From positions 49,473,469-49,537,468 of the forward strand of contig OZ020485.1 in the NCBI GenBank assembly GCA_963971405.1: DNA of 64,000 nt. The letters are read 5' to 3'. This document shows, piece after piece, positions 1-11,500 of the stretch. The translations under genes were made by a program, and so were the position numbers. The notes under the pieces are model-generated. The model saw only the letters and a list, made by a program, of their open reading frames with translations. It did no database searches and was not told where the DNA came from. Origin of the DNA: Psococerastis gibbosa. Taxonomy: Eukaryota > Arthropoda > Insecta > Psocodea > Psocidae. Each line of letters starts with the position of its first letter. The first letter of the stretch is position 1.

Positions 1-778
1 TGGTTAGATTTCCGATATCTCGGGGGGGGGGAGGGGGGGGGGCGGTTGTCCACCTGACGTCACTGGAAGTGAGGTAAATTCTCGATAGGTCAAACAAACA
101 CATTAATTACCACACAGCAATAATGGCAGGGCATGCAATGCATTTGAGCGCGAATTTTCTATCATTTTTTTCAAAAAATAATTTTTTGGGCAAAACCAAA
201 TATTTTTTTGGGAAAGGAACCTATCCGGTTTCGTTACTCAATTTAACACCTAAAACATGCTTGAAGGTAGAAATCATCGATAGAAAGGTTTCGCATTTTT
301 TAGTCATTTTTTCATTAAAATTTAGTTATTTTTATTTTTTTTACCCCCAGAAGCAAACTATCAAGGGGCAAGCGACCCCCCGCATTTTGTCAATATTAAT
401 AACGACTACAATCTACGAGAATTTAAAAGAAATCGTTGGAGCCGTTTTTGAGAAATAATTTTTTTAGACGTTTTTTTTGAGTTTTTTGAAAATAAAACCC
501 CCCCAAATTGAGTTAGCCAAAAAAAAAAAAAAAAATGGTCCCGAGGTATGATTTTTGTGAACCCACATGCCAAATTTCACTCAAATCCACCGAGTAGTTT
601 GCCCGGAAATCGACGAGCAGACAGACCGACCGACAGACCGACCGACAGACAGACATTTTGTAAAAACCACTTTTTTGGGTTCCTGGGACCTCAAAACGTG
701 TATATCCGTTGAAATCTCGGAATCGAAAATTTCGACCATCACAAAGCTTGCCTTATACTACGTATAAATTGGAAAGCA
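1..778 (-). repeat. Dispersed repeat family A, copy 1
   Basis: Runs from a poly-G tract and CCACCTGACGTCACTGGA through AAACCTATCCGG-like blocks and a GACAGACCGACC microsatellite to ACTACGTATAAATTGGAAAGC. It is the inverted counterpart of the copies at 3151 and 4931. Short ORFs rich in Asp-Arg-Gln-Thr are just the microsatellite. It may extend past the window start. Confidence 0.85.
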
Positions 779-1251
779 AAAATGTTCCTCTACATTATGA
801 TATGCCGTAAGTGGCCTTCCCTGATAATGTGCTGAAGGACTTTTTATGGACCTAGACCCATTGGTCCCTTGTCCAATGCCAACGACCCCTCGGATGTCGG
901 ACATTATTTATATTGTTTCCGTATTAATTTTTACCATTGACAAACTGGTATAGCCTACGTCCTCGATGTCAACCTACACCGGCTATAAGGGATAATTGAA
1001 AAGCTGAGACAAGCTTACCATTGACGCAGTGTAACAGGTGAAAGCATGACTTAACCAAGTACAGATACAAGTAGGGGTCTTCTCTAAATTTTATTATATT
1101 TTTATTATATTAATTACGCCATAGCATTAGGCTTCTGCCATCAGCTATCTTGCAGCCCAATACAACACACACATCTGGTGACGAGAGTAGGGCACGTCTT
1201 AACACAAATTCGCCACAGTTTTGGAACTCATTTGTCTTGGCATCCTCAGCG

Positions 1252-1283
<32 letters not shown>

Positions 1284-1499
1284 AGTTTTTACAATCAAGT
1301 GGGCCTAATCAAATTCGTGTCAATGACAATGACACATTTCTTCTACTTTATGGCATCTTATTTATATTGTGGCTTTCCAGTCAATATTTCCGGTGAAATT
1401 TGCGTTTGAAGTCTCACGGGATTATTAAAATAAATGATTAAGCCTTGTTTAGCAGCACTGTATGAGTCTTTTGTCCCAAATAAGCGCTAGCTTGGGGGT
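779..1499. other. Intergenic, no gene seen
   Basis: Includes a piece of a small dispersed repeat (TCGATGTCAACCTACACCGG near 965; related pieces near 3020, 5760 and 61900) and a 25-base T run at 1252-1277. No coding signal. Confidence 0.6.
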
Positions 1500-1750
1500 G
1501 CGGGATGTTATTATTATGTATTGTATTTTTGTAATATATGCTCCTTGTCCAGGGAATACTGGACAAGGAAAAGAAAGAAAGAAAGAAAGAAAAATATATA
1601 TCCACCCTAAAACGGGCCTAGCCCATAGGGAAATATTGAATTTTTAAAACTGTCTATAAATTGTCACAAAATGTAATTGTCTTATTGTTGGAATTAAAGA
1701 TTAAAGACGGTATTGGGATATTATTAAATTGATTGATTGATTGATTGAAC
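1500..1750 (+). repeat. Retrotransposon-like 3' tail with (ATTG)n
   Basis: A GAAA microsatellite (1568-1592) is followed by 130 bp ending in a GATTGATTGATTGATTGAA array at 1730-1748. Terminal tetranucleotide arrays are common at non-LTR 3' ends. No coding part is recognisable. Confidence 0.45.
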
Positions 1751-3150
1751 TTCTTATGGCGGTCTATTGAAAGCTGGACAATTGTTGACTTTTTCATGTG
1801 ACGCCAAATGAGAGAAACAGCATTAGCAAGTTAAGAGGTATGAAGTCGAAATTGAGGTAGCCTGCTAAAACAGAGAACAAATCATTGCTCCCACCAATTT
1901 GGAGGACAAAACAATAGGAGGTCATTAGTCGCATTAGAGGAAAGCAGTGTTGCAGCTAGATGGCAGCACCACTAATCTTTTTTTCCGGAATTTTAGTTGG
2001 ATTTTTTTTTTCTATTATATCTCCTTAGTATTTATAGTATACGCTAGTGAATTTTTTTTTGTTTTGTAGGCAAACTGTGCAATTCATAAAAATCAAATCT
2101 AGGTGGAATTTTTTTCTGTTTTGGGCTAACTCAATTTTGGGGGATTTTAATAGATTGGTGAAGCCTTACTTCTATCGTGTGGTCACAAGCACACACCCTT
2201 TCTTCCTCCTCCCCCCCTCCCCCTCCTCCTTTGATTGTGCGGCGAAGCTATTTACGAAATTAGGCCAGACTCTGCAAAGACTGACTGACTGATAATTTAC
2301 TTTTGATAGCTCTTTGACCTTCTTGCCCTCAATCCAACGAACGTAAATAATTTTGAATCATAATTTATTGTAATAATTAATTTACAATCAGAACAAACTC
2401 TTTTACTATAAAATATTATTACATGGTCAACACGGATGTAAAAACTTTGATAACACAGATAAATATTTGTTAGATAAAATTTATTTCTTTGGGAAGCATT
2501 GTATAGATAAGATGGGATTACAATGATGCAGTGCGATATAGACTACATTATCAAGTTCAATTATCATTCAATATCGTGCATCATTACCTGATAAGAATCA
2601 ATATTAGGTGTAACAATGCAATGACTATTTTTTCTTTATTTTTATTATTATTATGAGTGTGATGAAACTGGACTAGTTCAGTTGGTACTTGGTAGAGAAC
2701 TGAGAGAACTATAAGACGAAAGGCTGAAGTTCGAGGTTAGGCGTGAAAGGAATAGTCATTAGAGGCATGGGCATAGCTTGATGATGGGAGTAGCACCCGC
2801 TCCCGAATCGTCGCCCCCTTCCCCTGACAATGGGCTCCGCCCCAACGACTATAGTAGAGCCGGAAATGGTGTGTCGTAAAGTAGAAGAAATTTTCCCCTA
2901 CATTTTGATACTCATAGTGAGGTCGCCAGACTCGATAACGTACTTGATTAAGTCAAGGTGACTCTTGTTAACAATTGCAATGTTAAGCATGTCTGAACTT
3001 GTCCATTGTCACTTGTAGTCGGTGTGGGTTGACATTCAGGGGTGAACCAGTTTTGACAAATAGATATTCATATTCGGAATAATAAAATAATAATAATAAC
3101 AATAATATACTGTACGTGTATATTTACACACTGCGTCGTTTACAATTTTT
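1751..3150. other. Intergenic, AT-rich, no gene seen
   Basis: A pyrimidine-rich tract at 2205-2230 and AT-rich sequence follow. No homology, splice-linked ORF or clear element ends were seen. Confidence 0.55.
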
Positions 3151-4016
3151 GCTTTCCAATTTATACGTAGTATAAGGAAAGCTTTGTGATGGTCGAAATT
3201 TTCGATTCCGAGATTTCAACGGATTTACACGTTTCGAGGTCCCATGAACCCAAAAAAGTGTTTATTACGTAATGTCTGTCTGTCGCTCTGTCTGTCTGTA
3301 TGTCTGTCTGCCTGTCTATGCATCGATTTCCGGGCAAACTACTCGGTCGATTTTGATGAAACTTTGCATGTAGGTTTACAAAAATCATACCTCGGAACAA
3401 TCTTTTTATTTATTTTTTATTTTATTTTTATTTGGGGCTAACTTAATTTGGGGGGGGGGGGGGTTTATTCTCAAAAAACTAAAAAAAAAGTCTAAAAAAA
3501 TGATTTCTCAAAAACGGCTCCAACGATTTCATTTAAATTCACATATATTGTAGTCGTTATTAATGTTAACGAAATGCGGGGGGTCGCTTGCCCCCTGATA
3601 GGTTGCTTCTGGGGGTAAAAAATAAAAATAACTAAATCTTAATGAAAAATGACTAAAAAATAATTTTTCTGCGAAACCTTTCTATCGATGGTTTCTACCT
3701 TCAAAGATGTTTTAGGTGTTAAATTGAGTAACGAAACTGGGCAGGTTGCTTTTCCAGAAAAGCATTTGGTTTTGTAAAAAAAAATGTTTAAAAAAACAAA
3801 ACGATAGAAAATTCAAGCTCAAATGCATTGCGTGCTCTGCCAGTATTGCTGTGTGGTAATGTGTTGGTCTGACCTATCTAGAATTTACCTCACCTCCAGT
3901 GACGTCAGGTGGACACCCCCCCCCCCCTCGAGGTATCGGAAATTTAACCATAGGAAAATTGTTTACCATGAAATTACTCATTTTCTCTGTCTACTAATTT
4001 TGATAAATTGGAAAGC
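3151..4016 (+). repeat. Dispersed repeat family A, copy 2
   Basis: It starts GCTTTCCAATTTATACGTAG, has a CTGT-rich microsatellite at 3280-3320 and a poly-C run at 3916, and ends ATAAATTGGAAAGC, an inverted repeat of its start. The right similarity continues a few bases (ATGTTCGAGTAAACT) into both copies 2 and 3. The autonomous partner is not seen. Confidence 0.88.
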
Positions 4017-4096
4017 ATGTTCGAGTAAACTCGGGCCGGTTCTTTTAATGTGTGCGCTCCCTCGTGCCGTGACGCGTGTGAGGGTCACGCATTAGC

Positions 4097-4146
4097 TTAG
4101 GCGGCTGTTACACTGGAAACCCTCAGTGTAATAGCCGCCCAATCTA
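4097..4146. repeat. Mini foldback of the CTNAGGCG family
   Basis: CTTAGGCGGCTGTTACACTG pairs with CAGTGTAATAGCCGCC and a terminal CTAAG. The loop is about 8 nt. It shares the CTTAGGCGGC terminus with the larger foldbacks. Confidence 0.6.
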
Positions 4147-4930
4147 AGTGGTACAGCCTTAAAAAGTTTAAACTTAAACAACTTAAAAACTTATAACTGT
4201 AACTATATAATAGTATTTCTGATGGTGCCGTAGCAGGGTAAGGGTCGATGGGACACTACAAATAGGCCTACATTCGTAAATAAAGTAAATTCAAATAATA
4301 CAAAGGTATGTGGCTGTCACGTTTGACCACAGTCATTGTGTAGTACTTAAATTTTTTTTTTTTTTTTTAAATAATCATAACGCAACGCCCCCTGGGGCCC
4401 ACTCGTTGCATGTCCATGCATGTGTTGCAGTGTTGTAGTTTCCAATGGGGCTGGTGTAGTGTGCACTATTGTTTTTTTTATTTTTATTTAAAATAAGTTG
4501 TATTAATCAATGTATTAATATGCTAATAGGCATTCTGTCTGGCATTTTTTTTTTCTGAAGTTAATATGGGTGAATTAAATTTAAAGGTCTGCATGTGCCA
4601 TGCAATGGTGGCGATTTATTAACAACCATAAATGTCCGCTAGCCATATACATATGGTAGATTATATGTACTGATTGGCGCAGGCTTCATGTTTGCCTTGA
4701 TGAAGAGTCCTAAGGTAAAGACTTGTTCATTATATGGGAACTGGATTGTTTCAGTTCACGTTTTTAATGCATGTGCAAATTCACGTTTTCTCACAATTTT
4801 CTGCGTTTTATATAGACTTTACTTGTTAGGTATTGACTGTACGTATATACCAGGTGAATACACATGCTGCAGTGTATGGGTCTCTTTCTGGACAATGCAT
4901 GTGCAAATTCAAGTTTTTACTTTACTTGTT

Positions 4931-5686
4931 GCTTTCCAATTTATACGTAGTATAAGGAAAGCTTTGTGACGGTCGAACTTTTCGATTCCGAGATTTCAAC
5001 GGATTTACACGTTTTAAGGTCCCAAGAACCCAAAAAAGTGGTTTTTACGAAATGTCTGTCTGTCTGTCTGTCTGTTCGTTGATTTCCGGACAAACTACTC
5101 GGTCGATTTTGATGAAATTCGGCACGTAGGTTCACAAAAATCATACCTAGGAAAAATTTTTTTTATGGGGGCTAACTTAATTTGGGGGGTTTTATTCTCA
5201 AAAAACTCCAAAAAAAGTCTAAAAAAATTTCTCAGAAACGGCTCCAACGATTTCTTTTAAATTCACATATATTGTAGTCGTTATTAATGTTAACGAAATG
5301 CAGGGGGGTCGCTTGCCCCTTGATATGTTGCTTCTGGGGGTAAAAAAATAAAAATAACTAAATTTTAATGAAAAATAACTAAAAAATAATTTTTCTGCGA
5401 AACCTTTCTAACGATGATTTCTAACTTCAGTTATGTTTTAGGTGCTAAATTGAGTAACGAAACCGGACAGGTAGCTTTCCCTGAAAAGTATTTGGTTTTG
5501 TAAAAAAAAAAATGTTTTTTTTTAAAAAATGATAATGTTTAATGTGTTGGTCCGACCTATCTAGAATTAAACTCACCTCCAGTGACGTCAGGTGGACAAC
5601 CCCCCCCCCCCCCCGAGATATCGGAAAATTATTTACCATGAAATTACTCATTTTCTCTATCTACTAATTTTGATAAATTGGAAAGC
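4931..5686 (+). repeat. Dispersed repeat family A, copy 3
   Basis: Same order of blocks as copy 2, with a cleaner (CTGT)n array at 5056-5075 and poly-C at 5600. It is slightly shorter through internal deletions. Confidence 0.88.
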
Positions 5687-5916
5687 ATGTTCGAGTAAAC
5701 TGTTTCATTGCGTTAATGGTAAGCTTGTCTTAGGTTGTCCATTATCTCTTGTATCCGGTGTAGGTTGACATCGAGGACGTATACCAGTATAAAAATACAA
5801 ATAATGTCCGAAATCCATGAGGATGGCATTGGAGAAGGGACCTAGGGGCCACTATAAGTAGGCCTGGGTCCATAAAAAGTCCTTGGGGGCACATTGCTAC
5901 TACTTACTACTTCCTA

Positions 5917-6100
5917 CATATACGTTAGTATAAGGAAAGCTTTGTGATGGTGGATATTTTGGATTCCGAGGTTTCAGTGGATGCACACTTCCGGGGTACC
6001 AGGAGCCAAAAAAGTAGTTTTTACGGAATGTTTGTGTGTTTGTCTGTCTGTCCGTCGACTTGTGGGCAAACTACTCGGTGGATAAATAGAGTAACAAAAC
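5917..6100 (+). repeat. Dispersed repeat family A, partial copy
   Basis: ACGTTAGTATAAGGAAAGCT, then diverged TTCCGAGGTTTCAGTGGAT and a short CTGT run. It stops around CAAACTACTCGGTGGAT. Confidence 0.7.
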
Positions 6101-7236
6101 CGAACCGGTTTCTTTCCCAAGCAAAGTTACCGGGATGTTTCCCCTGATGATGTGCAGCTGACGAAATGTCTGTAGTTAGGAGGAAGCTGCCCGTTGACAT
6201 TGGCCACCCCTGGATCAACCCAAAATAGGTTATATATATATTTTAAAAAAGGTTAATCGCATGCAAACAATTTGATGAATGTATCCGATTGACCTCTTCA
6301 GTCGCCTCAGTATGTTAGTACCCGTATTGAGTCACGACACGTCTCCGATCGCATGCCGTGTCGAGTTTCGCACTAGTACAAGTACCTTGCCATTATTTAA
6401 TTTAGACAATACGTAAGTTATGACGATTTGGTCTATTCAGTTTCTTCTTCTGAGGTCACAATCTCAACGATTGGTTGTCAGCAACTCCCTGCATGTCATC
6501 CTCTAGCTCTTTCAGTCCTGGGCCTTTGTCTTCATCTCTTGGTATGTTGCCATAAATTAACTGAGTTATAGAATTCATGGGAAAATTATAAAATGGCTTT
6601 ATCATAGGGTGTATGGTAGAAACCTCTAGCAAAGGCGTGGACCTAATCTATACAAATGAAGTAATAACTTTAAAAAGAATATAAAGCACCCAATTTTGGA
6701 GGTGATGCAGCCAGTGCTAATGGTCAGCTTCCTGTTATACTGTAACTTATTTCGACCAGTCCACTAGCACTGATAGTTGTACCTCGTCGTACCCAATTTA
6801 TGTTTCCACGTCAACTCCCATTTGGATTGATTGGGTTCTTCCTATGGGAGCGTTATGTAACGACCGGCACTACTGTTATTAGTTGCTCACGACATAGAAC
6901 TAGCTACTGTGGCCTACCTAACGTTGTGTTATGCAAACCCGAATGACGACATTCCACCAATATACAATGTTTGTTTACATTTTTTTCTTTTACTAAACAC
7001 ATCCATAATACAATATAATACAAAATACAATACAAAATAAACAACAATTAAAAAATGGAGCAACTACTCTTCTTTAACAAAGACGATTAGGCACCCGCTT
7101 CGCCTTCAACCACAAATCCAACGTGGTCGTCACTCCTCCAATGATGGCGAGTTCCCCTTTATGCTTTATGCACACACTGCATCTTCTTCTGAGGTCACAA
7201 TGTCAACAGTTAGTTGGCAGCAACTCCCTGCATATC

Positions 7237-7419
7237 CAAGGGCGGATTTTAGGGGGGTCAGAGGGTCCGGACCCCCTCCAAAATAAATTAACTTACACTA
7301 CATAACAATGGGCTTACAGTGGGAATTAAAAATAATCATGTTTTTTAATGTTATAATCCACTGAACCTGACCGCTGACCCCCCCCCCCCCCCCTAAATTG
7401 GAGGCAAAATCCGCCCTTG
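7237..7419. mobile_element. hAT-type MITE with perfect 8-bp TSD
   Basis: Inverted termini CAAGGGCGGATTTT / AAAATCCGCCCTTG. TSD TGCATATC at 7229-7236 and 7420-7427. It is 183 bp with a 16-17 base poly-C run. It interrupts a dispersed repeat whose uninterrupted form is seen near 6480 (CAGCAACTCCCTGCATGTC). Confidence 0.92.
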
Positions 7420-7429
7420 TGCATATCAT

Positions 7430-7570
7430 CCTCCAGGTCTCTCTCCTGCGCCTTCCTCTACAGCTCTTGAAACGTTCGAGCTCCTTCAGTTGATCCATAA
7501 ATTCCTTCTTCGGCTGTCCTCTTCTATTGGTTCCTTCCACCGTGCCCTCGATATGCCTGCAGTATAGATA
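7430..7570 (-). pseudogene. Short non-LTR ORF tail remnant
   Basis: The minus-strand reading GTNRRGQPKKEFMDQLKELE looks like the Gly-Arg-Pro-rich end of an RTE-type ORF. Matching pieces around 8100-8220 (GAGGACGCAGGAGCTCGAAC) and 6480-6540 show a dispersed family. Confidence 0.5.
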
Positions 7571-8543
7571 GGAACTGCTACTTGGGCTCTCAGTCACCCT
7601 TTGACGGCAGCTAGTTGATCAGCTAAATGGCCCATTTGAACCGACATTGGAGGTCTATGGACGCCATCAGTGGTCATGATTATAGGTATGAAAGAGGCAT
7701 GGCCGCATGGCGAGCTTCACATTCGTCATTGTATTTCCGCCTCTTCGAATAATTATGAACCGCCGCAACTGTGCGGAAAGGAGCGTCAGCGTCAATTACG
7801 CGCAGATCAAATAACAAATAAGCTTCCCAAATACCACGAAAGGGTATGTCTCCACGAAGACCATGACATGTTTGTTTACATTAGCTATAATTTACAAATG
7901 TTACATTAAAGACCAATGAGAATAGAGGTGGCCTTTGTTGTGACCGGTAAGTTGACTGTTGAGTGGATGCACCGACCTTCACCTATAAACTTAGCTCGCA
8001 TAATAGAAATGGGTAAGGCATTTGTTAAGACACGCAAATCAGATACACACCATCAGGGGGGGGGGCAATAGAAGAGGGCAGTCAAATAGATTAACTGAAA
8101 GAGGACGCAGGAGCTCGAACGCATCAAAAGCTGAAGAGGAAGGCGCAGGACCGAGAGAGCTGAAGGATGATATTATGCAGGGAGTTGCTGCCAACTGATC
8201 TTTGAGATTGTGACCTCAGATGAAGCAGTATGTGCATAAGGGCAACGCGTCATCATTGGTGGAGTGGCGACCTTGTTCGATTTGTAGATGGAGCGGGTGC
8301 CTTATCGTAGTCGCCCTATTTTGGATGAGGATAATATTTAGGGGGTAGATTCCAACCAATCGTTGAGATTGTGACCTCTGAAGAAGAATAGGTAGTGTCA
8401 GACAAATTTGTTTGTTGCCACGTGTTACTGTACCCTTTCACTCGTACCCGAACTAGGTTAAGTCGAGCTCACACCTGTTACAATGTGTCAATGGCCCTTA
8501 TTAGATCTTATTGTATTTAATTTTATTCTTCTGCTTGTTCCAG

Positions 8544-11500
8544 AACCTCCGGCATGACAGGGTCTATAACAATAAACGGCGTCGAGCGCAACCTGAACGT
8601 TTTCAAGAAACTCTCGGCCTACATTATGCAAGACAATCAACTGCACGGCAATTTGACAGTCCACGAGGCGATGACTGTCGCCGCCAAACTGAAGCTGGAC
8701 CGGAGTAAACAAATTGCCTCACATAGAGAAGAAGTGGTAAGTAAATAAATACATAATGTCTTTATTGCAACCATTACCACCCCCCCCCCCCCTACCGGTG
8801 TTAGGGCCATTTGGCCCTCTCTTACGTTCAACAGCAACCATAGCACCAACGAATACGAATAACTTATCCGGGGGGATAATTGACCTGCGTTAACATAATC
8901 GTCATGGGGATGGGGATTTTTATAGTTTTTGATAGGGGGCAGATGCAACCTACCATTTATTAAGAGTTCGTTAGCCCAGCTGCCATCTTGGGAAGTGATG
9001 TCAACCGAGGTCCGAATTTATGGACTTGCCATTGGAAGATAAAACTCAAATCTCCTGGAGGGACGCCAATTAGCCCAGTTTGGCCCCGGGGAAATAATTA
9101 ACAACCGGTTATAAAAATAGTTACACGAGGAAAATACGTCACGTATATAGGCATGTCTGTGCCTTAAGTATCCATGGAGCTCGATTAGGCTATTTGAGCT
9201 TTCCTAATATCGGATACGAGTTAGTTGCATTATTTCCTTCGCGTATTTTGAACTAGTTGGGCAGTAAGCTTGCTAATTAGGAGATTTCTGATGTAATAAT
9301 AATCTTTGTTAGAATTTTTGTAGTGAAGCATTTTTTGTGAGGCTTCAAAATTCTGATCCTTTTTGTCGGACGAAAGGCAGCTCCAACCTCCTGTTTGTCT
9401 GGACACAACTTAGTGTTGCGGTGGTACGCTAGTTGTCCCTAATTGTCGGGAGACAACTTAGTGTTGCAGTGGTACGCTAGGTGTCTCTAGCTGTCGGGAG
9501 ACAACTTAGTGTTGCAGTGGTACGCTTGGTGTCTCTAGTTTTGGGGAGACAGCTTAGTGTTGCGGTGGCACGTTAGGAGCCTCTAGTTGTCGGGAGGCAA
9601 CTTAGTGGTGCGGTGTTGCATCTTACATGGTAAATTAAATTAAAAATATAACTAATTTTGGGGTCATGCAGGGCGGCCAATATCTAAGTTCCAAATTCTC
9701 TTAATGAGGGAATGGTTTGGAATGCTTACTTGAAGTTTTGTCTTTTTCCTACTTCTTTTGACCTTGGGTGTAGGCAGATTGTTTTTAAAGATGTTGTAAA
9801 TCAGCCTTAAAAGTACGGTGGTTACCCAAGATAGCACAATGTTTTTTCGCTTGGTTGATGAATTCTTTTTGTTTCAGATTGATGAAATTTTACACACCCT
9901 GGGTCTTTTCGAGCACAAAAAGACAATGACGGCAAACTTATCTGGTGGGCAGAAGAAGAGGTTATCTATTGCTTTGGAACTTGTTAATAACCCTCCTATC
10001 ATGTTCTTTGATGAACCTACAAGGTAAATATATCATAATGCATAAAAAATAAAAAATAACATAAGCACACTAGGTGAGCTATATTGGTATTTAAGGAATA
10101 GGTTTCAAGATATTTTGTAAACAAGAAAATGGTCGTGTATTTTTGAGGACATTAATTAATTTCTAGTTCCAGATATGAAAGTGGTCAGATAACAATTTCA
10201 TAAAAATGCAAGATTTCCCAAAAATCTGTCTCCTTCCCATACGGTACTGGTTTACTGACATTCTTTATAACCTGTGTAATGCGCTTTATCGGGGACTTCT
10301 TGAGTAATACGTATTTCAGGTGAGGAAATGTAAATTTTAGTTTTTATGAATTTTTCATGTGACTAATTTCATATCTTTGAGGATGTAGAACGAGAAATTA
10401 ATTAATTTCGTCAAAAATGCACGACCATTCCTTGTTTACAAAATATTTAGAAATATCTCCCTTAAGGTCCCACCAGATTCTAAGTATGAAAAAACCATTA
10501 AAAAAAGGATATGATTTCACAAGAAATATTGATTGTAGTGCCTTTATTATAAGGAATTAATTTAAAGAATAATTTGATTTTGGTCAAATTGATTCCTATT
10601 TTAGTTTCCGTCCCATAGCGTCGCCATGAATCAACAACCTTGACACTTAACAATTATCATGTGTTTTTTTGGTGCGGCTTTTGACTATTTTTTTCTCCTC
10701 ATACATTGGCAGCAGGGTGCACATTGTTTAAATCGCGCACATGACGCGTTGCTGCTATTTTGGATCATTCTTATATTGCTTAAGATTTAAACGTCAGCTA
10801 CAGAAACGCAGAAACTCTTGTTTTTTTGTCCTTTTTTTCAAATGCCTAATACAATGTACTCTTGTAATTCCAGTGGTCTAGACAGTTCATCATGCTACCA
10901 GTGCATTAGTCTGCTTAAATTTTTGGCGCGCCAAGGAAGAACCATAATCTGCACCATTCACCAGCCCAGTGCTCGGCTTTTTGAAATGTTTGACCACCTG
11001 TACACATTGGCCGAGGGCAAATGTGTCTACCAGGGGTCCACAACTCAGCTGGTGCCCTTCCTGGGTACCTTAGGTTTAGTCTGCCCTAGCTATCACAATC
11101 CGGCCTCTTTTAGTAAGTATCTCACTGCATTATATATACTAGACAGTATCTATTTTATGTGAGAACACGTGTACTCAAGCTATGGAGAACAGAATGAGTG
11201 CATTTGAAATGTGGTTACAAGTATACAGAACGAATGCTGCGCATATCCTGGAGAGATCGTGTCCATATTGCTAAGGTCCTGACGCGAGTTGATGCAGAAG
11301 CCGAGTTGCTGCTGATGGTTAAGAAGCAGAAACCAACATACTTCAGCCATGTCATGAGGAACGAAAAGTATTGCCTTCAAGGGAACACAGATGGGAAGAC
11401 TGAGGGAAACCGACAGAAGAAGAACATCCTGATTGAAAAACCTGCGGCCGTGGTTTGGAAGGGAAGAACACGAAAACACTAATCTGAGCTGCAGTCTCCA

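Larger units (their letters stand above)
5690..8543. other. Repeat-rich stretch upstream of the ABCG exons
   Basis: Holds repeat A and non-LTR tail pieces, four copies of a short motif around CAGGGAGTTGCTGCCAAC / ATTGTGACCTCAGA (6440, 7180, 8170, 8350) and one MITE. A Walker A exon was sought on + and not found. It may be ABCG intron. Confidence 0.5.

Noticed and set aside
3161..3400. ORFs rich in Asp-Arg-Gln-Thr in repeat A
   Set aside because: They arise from the GACA microsatellite and recur wherever repeat A occurs.
1..8543. ABCG Walker A exon upstream of 8544
   Set aside because: No reading resembling GPSGAGKST was found on +; the exon must be outside the window.
9403..9620. CRISPR-like array
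   Set aside because: 48-bp units are contiguous with no spacers, and the genome is eukaryotic; it is a minisatellite.
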